From assembly GCA_022496805.1 (NCBI GenBank), contig CM040089.1, positions 36,936,372-37,000,371 on the forward strand: 64,000 bases of DNA, read 5' to 3'. The translations under genes were made by a program, and so were the position numbers. The notes under the pieces were generated by a model. The model did not search any database and had not been told where the DNA came from. It worked only from the letters and a program-made list of their open reading frames with translations. Source of the stretch: Pohlia nutans (taxonomy: Eukaryota; Streptophyta; Bryopsida; Bryales; Mniaceae). Shown one piece after another: positions 57,380-64,000 of the stretch; positions within the stretch are counted from its first letter, which is position 1; every line of letters starts with the position of its first letter.

Positions 57380-59033
57380 AGTTCGTGACTGTTTGTAGTC
57401 ATTCATATGGAACGAGTGACCAGGCTTGACTAGATTCAGTCATGAAGTTAGAATACGTGACTGATATTAGTAATGACGTTAGAATATATGACTACTCACA
57501 GTCATAGAATTTGAATAAGTGCCATGAGCCTTGGAGAAGTACATCTTTGTATCAAAGCAGCAATTTAGTCCCAACTGATCCTTGTTTTGTGTTTTTTTTT
57601 ATTATTATAGGTTGTACAAGAAGGTGAGGACCCGGAGTTCAAGAAGGGTGACCGTGTGAGACTCAAGGGACTTGAAGAAGGAGAGGAGGATAAAGTTGTG
57701 GCACTCGGGAAAGTGCAGAATGTAGCTGGGGCTTCTCTACACGGGAAAACCATAATTGCAAGAACAGTGTCTGTAGAAGTGCAGAAAAGCCTAGATGACG
57801 ACTACAGTTTGTTTGCACCCGTAGATCTAGATGATCCACCCATGACCTTGGTAGGACAAGCAGTAGGGCACTTTGTACTGTGGCCCACAGAGTTCATGGA
57901 CATTGATCTGTCCTTCTTCCAAGCAGTTTAGACTGATCGAGTTCTAGTTGCAGTGCATCCTGTTTCAGCACCGAATTTTCTCTTTCAATGAAATGTGTGA
58001 AAATCATTTGCATGACCTGACGCAGTGTTCACAACCGCACGGTTGACTTGTAATAGTCAACAGATCTCATTATCACCCTAATCTGAAACTAAAATCTATG
58101 ACTACGCACCGTAAGAATGGCAGATTCGACTGCATGGCATACGTTTGCATTAGACTACGGACAGTCAAGTCCTAGTCAAATGCTTCCGATTTAATATTGA
58201 AATTTTACTCCCAGTAGTGAAAGAAACGAGTATACAAGGACTCCATGCAGTCATCAGATGATATGGGTGACTATGTGTAGTGAAGCATATTTGACTTTAC
58301 AATGTCGTATTATCTCACGTGTGTGTATGATGCAATACAGTCACAACCACATCACTATACGTAGTGATCAAACCATTGCTATATTCTCTAATACCTCACT
58401 ATAATTAGTCATGTCCATCTCATGATTTCAGCATTGGAGACTATGTATAGTCACTTCGATGTGGCTCTACAGAGTCGTATTATCCCAAGTCTATGTGTGA
58501 CTTAATGCAGTCACCACCACAGTACTATGCGTAGTGATAAAACCGTTGATGCAGTCACTAATATCTCACTACAATTAGTCATAGCATTCAGAAGCTATTT
58601 CAGTATTCGTGACTATGGGTAGTCCAATAGATGTGACTCCAAAGAGTTGTATTCTTCCAACTCAATGTATGACTCAATTCAGTCACCATCTCACTACTAT
58701 GCGTAGTGATAAAACCTGTCATGTATTGACTCATACCTCACTAAAAATAGTCATGCCAATCAGTCGCTATTTGCATATAGATGACTATGTGTAGTCATAA
58801 ATGTATGACTATATCGAGTCATATGGTCCCAAGTCCCACTGCAAGTCCCGTTTCGAGGTCCCAAAACACTGTGGGAACGCAGCATTGGAAACAAGAAGTG
58901 TCCGATATGACCCCCAGTCACATTGTCCGAAGCGACTAAGTTGAAATGACTACAAACAGTGCTAGTCACATTTTGGTTTATGCCCTATTGTAGTCATAAA
59001 ACCTAGTCACATTGGGCTGGTTTTCTTGTAGTG
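57380..59033. repeat. CACTA right subterminal repeat region
   Basis: Dozens of TAGTCAT/ATGACTA and GTAGTGA words, denser toward the end, with loosely spaced ~120-bp repeats near 58,240-58,800 (CTCACTA-AATTAGTCAT pattern). Confidence 0.75.
57611..57931 (+). CDS. Terminal exon of CACTA-encoded protein, DUF8039-like
   Basis: The exon follows a good acceptor (TTATTATTATAG|GTT) and stays open for 106 codons to TAG. It reads VVQEGEDPEFKKGDRVRLKG, then ALGKVQNVAGASLHGK, SVEVQKSLDDDYSLF and VGQAVGHFVLWPTEF. The order (AxGxV, HGK, V-V, P, GxAVGxxVxWP) matches the DUF8039-type domain at the C-terminus of plant CACTA second-ORF proteins. No partner exons are visible upstream, so the gene is probably truncated. 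Its function in transposition is unproven; a DNA-binding accessory role is plausible. Confidence 0.7.
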   Translation, partial: VVQEGEDPEFKKGDRVRLKGLEEGEEDKVVALGKVQNVAGASLHGKTIIARTVSVEVQKSLDDDYSLFAPVDLDDPPMTLVGQAVGHFVLWPTEFMDIDLSFFQAV

Positions 59034-59487
59034 AGTGAAAAAAATTTCACAGCTACCAGTGTTGGTAGATTTTAAATAACTTTTTTTTGGTGAATCTTTT
59101 GGCCTTGAAATTAAACACACATATAATTAACTTAAAAATAATTCTTTGGTAAAAATTTCATGGTAAAATACCAATTTTTGAGTTCTCAAGAGAGGCTTTC
59201 AAAGTTGGCAGTACTGAAATTTTTCTCACTGCGAATTCGAAAACGACATTTTGATTGGTACCCCACTATACATTGGAATTTAAGGGCTTTGAGCTTTGAA
59301 GGGTTGCAAAAAACGCAGTTTCAACAATTTTGAAGAACAATGAATTGGACTAGAAAGTAGAAGATAGCTCTCACACTTTCTTAGTTGGGACCATTTTTAT
59401 TTGAAATTGGGAATTAAGTGTGATAATCAGTGTTTGATTGAAAAACGATCAAAGATGGCCCCACGGGGCTCCTTGCACAGTGAAGGG

Positions 59488-60048
59488 TCAATCCCTAACC
59501 GCCTAACCATGCATATTTTGTTTGATGAACAGATTTGAAATGTGTTTTTCCATCCATCATGCATTTTTTGAAGCGTGGATTTTTTATTGAAACTTTTATC
59601 GGAAGTTAGCTTCGTGCATGTATGATCTGATAAGAAAGGAGACGATTTGCAAAATTTTAATGCCTCATCTCATGTTGCAGTGTTCCACCCAAAATTTCAA
59701 ACATTTCAGTCTAAAAAAACTCTTGAAAAAGTCAACTACTAAAATTAAGCAACCAAAAAATCTCCAAAAATCACTACACTTAGAATATTACATTTCAACC
59801 CATCACAACAAATTTCATTCTTAGACTGTCAATATCTTATTCGTAATAAATTACAAAAGAGTTTCAAATTTTATAGAAAAATATTAGTGATAGCAATCGC
59901 AGATCTAATTGTATGGATAGGATCTAAAATTCATAATGTACAACTTTTATTCAATGATCAAGTTGAAAATATCCCTCTTAATTGCATATTATAATGCATC
60001 TTTGGAAATCTGCCAAATCTGAAGAAGGTGAGAACATTTAGGAATTAA
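59488..60048 (+). mobile_element. TTAA-type MITE, type A (copy A12)
   Basis: It begins TCAATCCCTAACCGCC and ends AACATTTAGGAATTAA. Chained between B3 and D2, sharing four-base junctions. Confidence 0.8.
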
Positions 60049-60623
60049 AGGCCCAACCAACCCTTGTGGGGTTGGTGGATGATTGTTTTCATCCATATCT
60101 CCTTCTTCATGAACCTCTTCACGATGAAACAGTTTTTGGAAATACTCCATCAAGTTGTTGTCCTATCCAACGGTTGGATTTGGTGTTATTAGAGTACGTA
60201 CTTCTCTAAAATCACAAACGTCTACGTATGTAAAATTTTGACCAAGCCAAAATTGCATTAACTTTAGTTCAAAAGTGGCCATGCAAAAATGAACTCATAG
60301 ATTTAAAGATCACAAAAATTTCAGAAGATCACCATATCAAGAGTATCTCATTTCAAATTTGTTTCATCAATTTCAACTCAAAAAATCATTAGTATTTCGT
60401 TTGTAATCAAATTAAGAAGGAATTTGTTGTTGTAACTTTCAAAATTTATAACAAAATATTGGTGATAGCATTGGTGAATCTAATCATACGGATGGAATCT
60501 AAAATTAAATATCTACAACTTTCATTTGTATATCAACTCCAAAATATTCCTCCTAACAGTACATTATAATGGTTTTTCTCAAAATGTCAATTCCAGGGAC
60601 ACCTTGTGACCTTTAGGGGTTAA
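60045..60623 (+). mobile_element. TTAA-type MITE, type D (copy D2)
   Basis: R counterpart of D1, starting TTAAAGGCCCAACCAACCC and ending TGACCTTTAGGGGTTAA. Confidence 0.8.
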
Positions 60624-61260
60624 GACGTTGAGATCTCCCCAACCGTACGCCACTACGTCCTCCAATCACATTCTTGGTGCCATCGGAAAGCTCTCATCAA
60701 GGAGGGGTGCACAGAGTTTGTTTTGTTGGGTCTAGACCTTCAGTGTGAAAGTTATGGATTTTCAATAGAATTTTGTTACCATAAATTGAATTAAATTATG
60801 GATACAACAAAAGCAAAAGAAAAAGCAAAAGTACACGAAACACGGGGAATACATGGGAACTCGAAGAACACAAGAACGCATTAAAATACAAGGAACAAGG
60901 GGAACATTTGGGCCAACGGCACACGGCTACACTAGTTAGAGGTGAAGCAAGGTTTTTTATTTGTTCATTTTGCTTTGTTACATTGAAATCTCTCCGTTTG
61001 TGTGCCTTCCGGCCGTGTTCTTAGTGCTATCGGAAAGCTCTTGATAAGGAGGAGTACATTGAGTTTATTAATTACTTTCATCATGTTTGGACCTAAGGTA
61101 TGAAGGTTATAGATTTTAATCAAATTTGGTTACCATAAATTGCACATAAAGGCAAAAGCTTGGGGAACACGGGAAACACAAAGAACAAGGGGAGGACGAG
61201 AAACATGTGGGCCAACTGCACAGAACCACACTATGACCCCAGAACCACACTATGACCCCA
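60624..61260 (+). repeat. Imperfect duplicated block beside D2
   Basis: R counterpart of 25,516-26,310 without the CACTA MITE. It ends with a 20-bp tandem (CAGAACCACACTATGACCCC repeated) near 61,220-61,260. Confidence 0.65.
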
Positions 61261-61680
61261 AAATTGTGCGAAATTTGAGGCTGGAAAATACGGGACCTGG
61301 AAAAGGCGGGCATGGCAAATTGGGGGAGGAGGATCCAGGTAGGCACGGGGAAAAACGCGGAAAACGCGGGAGCAAAAATGGCTGAGGGGTCCACGTAGCC
61401 TCGCCGAAATTGCTGAGGGGTCTTCACCTGTAACCTTCAGTTCGAGTATGTCTGCTTCTTCATGTGCCTTCCAGGGTTTTTGCGTTCCAGCGACGGTGCG
61501 GAAGCGACGGTGTGTGAGCAATGAGCAATACTGGTTTTGCGATGAGCGATTAGGGTTTTGCGATACCAGTTCCGTTTCTGCGTTCCAGTGACGGGGTGGA
61601 AGCGACGGTGTGGAAACGACGGTGTGTGAGCGATGAGTGATACTGGTTTTGCGATGACCGATGAGGGTTTTGTGATACTG
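61261..61680 (-). other. GC-rich gene-like scrap with 98-bp tandem duplication
   Basis: On the minus strand this resembles a plant 5' leader: AAACCCTA (telo-box, 61551-61558), CG-rich repeats, then a short KAHEEADILELKVTG reading ending at a donor-like GTTACAG|GTGAAG. Units 61,481-61,578 and 61,579-61,680 (starting TGCGTTCCAG) are tandem copies. No family recognised, and a continuous ORF here mixes it with inverted-arm DNA. Confidence 0.3.
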
Positions 61681-63344
61681 GTGATTTGATAATGAAATCT
61701 TTGATGTTTTATTTTTCAAATACAACTCCTTGGCTTGTGCAAGTGATCCACTTTGAACCATATGTACTCCAGGTTATTTACTGCGAAGTTGTTTACTATG
61801 CAAGGTGATACTTTAGAATTTTAACCAAAGGTAGTAATTAGTTAAGGAATAAGTTATAAAGAAGGGTAGATAACAATTGTCCACGTAAGTACTAAGCACC
61901 CAGTCATCACAATAAATTCTTTAAAATTAGAACAAACTAAAAGAAATTCTAAGTCTAAAGAATATCTGGAAATAGTGATGACATGTCGTAGGCCAAGAAC
62001 CCATACCGCTTCACTCAAGTAAGGAACTAGGCATATACTTTGATCTCTCAGAATTTCTTTGGATTGTTTCAAAAAAAAATTAAGTGTCTGAAACCACTTT
62101 TGTGTTATTTTTATTCAATCTTGACTCCTATTGACTTTGTTTTTCTCCTTATCTTTACAAAACTCAAAATTGCCATTGTAATAGAATATGACAATTGTTT
62201 TCAAATTAGAATTAAAATGATAAGAAAATGACTCTTTGTGGCCTCGAATACCTAATAAATTGTGTCTCGGAAGGCTACTTAAAATCACTAATTACAAGCA
62301 AATCATGTACTAATGGTAGAGCTCTATTGTAAGACACATAACCTCAAAAGCCCTTCTTATTGCATTCCTTTGTTAATGCAACAATTATTGCAAGCACAAT
62401 GAAATTGAAACATCGTGTAGAATACTCAAATAGATCTACAAAAGCTATAAATTTATTCTAAGCTTTTACATCCTTTATACATTAGGATTTCAAAAAGTTA
62501 CAATTTTTTTCCTTCTCTCTATTTACAGGTCACAAATCCATACAATTCAAATTTAACACTTTGAACCTTTACTTTAAAGCAACACTAGTAAATTAGTGGA
62601 CTTGGAATTACTTTTTCATTAATACTAGAATTTACCATGTAAGTTTAGAATGTTAACAGTTTTGTGATGTTACGAGATTTTCCATGAGGTTTGAGATTTT
62701 GATTTAGTAGTGAACACAAGTCTATTTACTAAAAGAATTCTTCTTAGAATAAGGTAGGATTTTGGTTTGTGAGATTGTTTAGAATATGCTTTGAATTTTC
62801 AAAGAAGAAGGAAAAAAAAACCTTTTTTCTTTTTGTTTGCCCTAGAGTGGAGGATGCGAGGCCATAAGGTCAAGGCCTTGCTCATGAATCATTGGCCGAG
62901 AAAGTAGAAAAATAACTAGAACGGTGCAACTGTGAGGCTCTGTCTTATTCATAACACTTGAAAACTCATATAGTTTATATACCTGTAATAGAATAAAATT
63001 TGAAGAAAAATCATTTTTATTTTTATTTTTTTTACAATAAATAGTTTTATACTATGTTTCATATGTTACAAATTTTCCTTTAAATTATCCATGATATATA
63101 TAATATATAGGGTAGCTGAACCTATTCTTGCAAGCCCTTTGGCGCACGAACATTCATATAATAGCCGTTGAACAGATTGTAAGCCTTTGCTTCACTACAT
63201 CCTATATAATTTTTCATCCGTTCAAATTTCCCTTCCTTCTTGTGCTAGTTTTCTACCATTTGTATGGTATGGATTTCCAAAATATGATATTGTGATTTAT
63301 TGTTTTAATGAAAAAATTGGTCTATGTCAAGTTTCATTATTAGT

Positions 63345-63882
63345 TTAACCCATAAATGTCCAACCATCTAGAAAGTGGATGATGTACAAAATCAAACACA
63401 TTTTTCTCATCCGTCATTGACTTATAGCTGTGTGTATTTTTCCTCATTTAATCTCTTCTCCGCTTTGCCATTCTCACCTAGTCTCTCTACTACTTGCCGC
63501 TATCACCTAATCTTCATTACTCGACATTGTCATCTAATCTCTATTATTTGTCATTGTCACCTAATCTTCATTACTCGCCACTCTCACCTAATCTCATTGG
63601 ATTTTTTTTTTTAAATGGGTCTCCTCTCTTTGTCACCTACTAGTAATCGCTTTGGATTCTTTTAAAATTAGGCCTCTTTGGCACACCTATGTTCAAAATT
63701 TCACCTAACTTAATTCCACCTAACCAACCCCATGGACTTTTTAAAGATGGCTTCTTCTTTACATTAATGTACTAGATCTTCAAAATCTCACCTAAATTAA
63801 TTCCACCTAATCCACTATATCCTTGGATTTTTATTTTATCATAAAAATGGGTAGCGACTATTTTCAGTCACTTAGGGGTTAA
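63345..63882 (-). mobile_element. TTAA-type MITE, type C reversed (copy C3)
   Basis: It begins TTAACCCATAAATGTCC and ends CAGTCACTTAGGGGTTAA. It carries about five 27-bp units. Its last TTAA is shared with the next element. Confidence 0.85.
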
Positions 63883-64000
63883 TCCCTAATTTCCCAAACA
63901 TCCACATTCTACATGATGAATGATAAATCTCATTCATCAAGCCATTTTTTGCAAGTAAAAAAAATCTTACCAATTTCTATGGCAAGACAGCTTCATAGAG
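63879..64000 (+). mobile_element. TTAA-type A element, 5' part only (copy A13)
   Basis: It begins TTAATCCCTAATTTCCC and is cut by the window end. It is the mirror of A2. Confidence 0.75.

Larger units (their letters stand above)
54840..59036. mobile_element. CACTA (En/Spm) transposon, deletion derivative (54843-59033)
   Basis: The terminal inverted repeats are CACTACAAGAAAACC and GGTTTTCTTGTAGTG with an exact 3-bp TSD, AGT. 4,191 bp. Both ends carry dense subterminal repeats built on TAGTCAT/ATGACTA, the kind of sites bound by the transposase partner protein. It encodes a tnp2 fragment and one DUF8039-like exon but no full transposase, so it is presumably non-autonomous. Termini and TSD are undamaged, which suggests recent insertion. 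Confidence 0.95.
54077..59270. mobile_element. TA-flanked Tc1/mariner-like MITE (54079-59268), interrupted by CACTA
   Basis: The ends are CAGTGGGGTACCAATC and GATTGGTACCCCACTA with TA on both sides. The long inverted arms (54,079-54,290 and 59,040-59,268) continue as inner shells (54,297-54,460 against 54,690-54,842), so the element is a multi-layer palindrome of ~1.0 kb without the CACTA insert. No transposase. A TA TSD suits Tc1/mariner, which is inferred. Confidence 0.8.
53741..59491 (+). mobile_element. TTAA-type MITE, type B (copy B3), interrupted by nested insertions
   Basis: It begins TTAACCTATAAGCATCC and ends near GTGAAGGGTCAA (TTAA decayed to TCAA). The homologous halves are 53,741-54,078 and 59,269-59,491; removing the insert rejoins CAGTGTACATTGGAATTT, as in B2. 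Confidence 0.8.
27517..61260 (+). repeat. Unit R of the direct segmental duplication
   Basis: Colinear with unit L from its first bases (ATTTATTTATTTTGG... against position 1). R-specific additions are the 27,886-34,499 insertion, DNA at 45,950-47,640, the solo LTR at 50,607-51,045, 51,085-51,670, 52,570-53,740, and the nested stack at 54,079-59,268. The CDS-bearing middle (40,500-43,300) is the most similar part. Confidence 0.9.
61681..64000 (-). repeat. Right arm of long inverted repeat (partner 5879-8380)
   Basis: The reverse complement matches 5,879-8,380 closely and runs off the window end. It contains C3 and part of a type A element. It joins the GC-rich scrap abruptly at 61,680/61,681. 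Confidence 0.9.

Noticed and set aside
61231..61761. A 176-residue minus-strand reading
   Set aside because: It crosses the junction between the inverted arm and the GC-rich scrap and contains a tandem duplication, so it is a chimera and not a gene.
1..64000. CRISPR arrays, bacterial operons, riboswitches
   Set aside because: The window is eukaryotic; the tandem repeats found lack spacers of uniform length and are minisatellites or element parts.

Overview
The window is AT-rich nuclear DNA of a land plant. The support is a SINA-type RING/SIAH-finger E3 ligase gene with a plant-style two-exon layout, a CACTA (En/Spm) transposon carrying a tnp2 piece and a DUF8039-like exon, plant-type MITEs, a solo LTR and a decayed plant 5S rRNA sequence. 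There is no bacterial gene organisation and no CRISPR array. I cannot name the species. Only one gene looks potentially functional: the SINA-like gene on the minus strand at 41651..42717.

At large scale the window is two colinear copies of one segment. Unit L (1 to about 26,300) matches unit R (about 27,517 to 61,260) in the same order, broken by insertions and deletions private to one unit. Each unit holds two SINA-derived blocks, an old eroded one (1886-2160 in L, 35600-35890 in R) and a well preserved one (14148-15214 in L, 41651-42717 in R). An older tandem duplication therefore came before the L/R duplication. A further scrap of the same flank lies at the L/R junction (26310-26700). The last 2.3 kb (61681-64000) is an inverted copy of 5879-8380.

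The dominant repeat is a superfamily of roughly 0.5-0.8 kb non-autonomous elements whose ends read TTAA-CCCCTAA ... TTAGGGG-TTAA (types called A to H here). TTAA targets and CCC/GGG tips are the hallmark of piggyBac-like elements. About 27 copies lie in the window, and several abut and share a single TTAA. Later insertions, many with a visible empty site in the other unit, include TTA-, AAGA-, 8-bp- and 10-bp-TSD MITEs, two CACTA-type elements, a solo LTR and a 1.5 kb foldback element.

Region by region: 1-4,270 is the old SINA block and flanks. 4,270-6,712 is a chain of TTAA elements. 5,879-8,380 is the left inverted arm. 8,380-12,930 is gene-free apart from one TTAA element. 13,000-15,800 holds the L SINA copy, which has lost its ATG. 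15,800-22,480 is repeats and gene-free DNA. 22,482-23,977 is the giant foldback. 24,131-27,425 is TTAA elements and MITEs. 27,517-27,885 plus 34,500 onward is unit R, interrupted by a 6.6 kb insertion between 19-bp direct repeats; the insertion contains MITEs, a gene-like block and the 5S relic. 40,500-43,300 holds the intact SINA gene. 43,300-53,740 is repeats, including the solo LTR. 53,741-59,491 is a nested stack (TTAA element, then TA-flanked MITE, then CACTA). 59,488-61,680 is more TTAA elements and a GC-rich gene-like scrap, and 61,681 to the end is the inverted arm.
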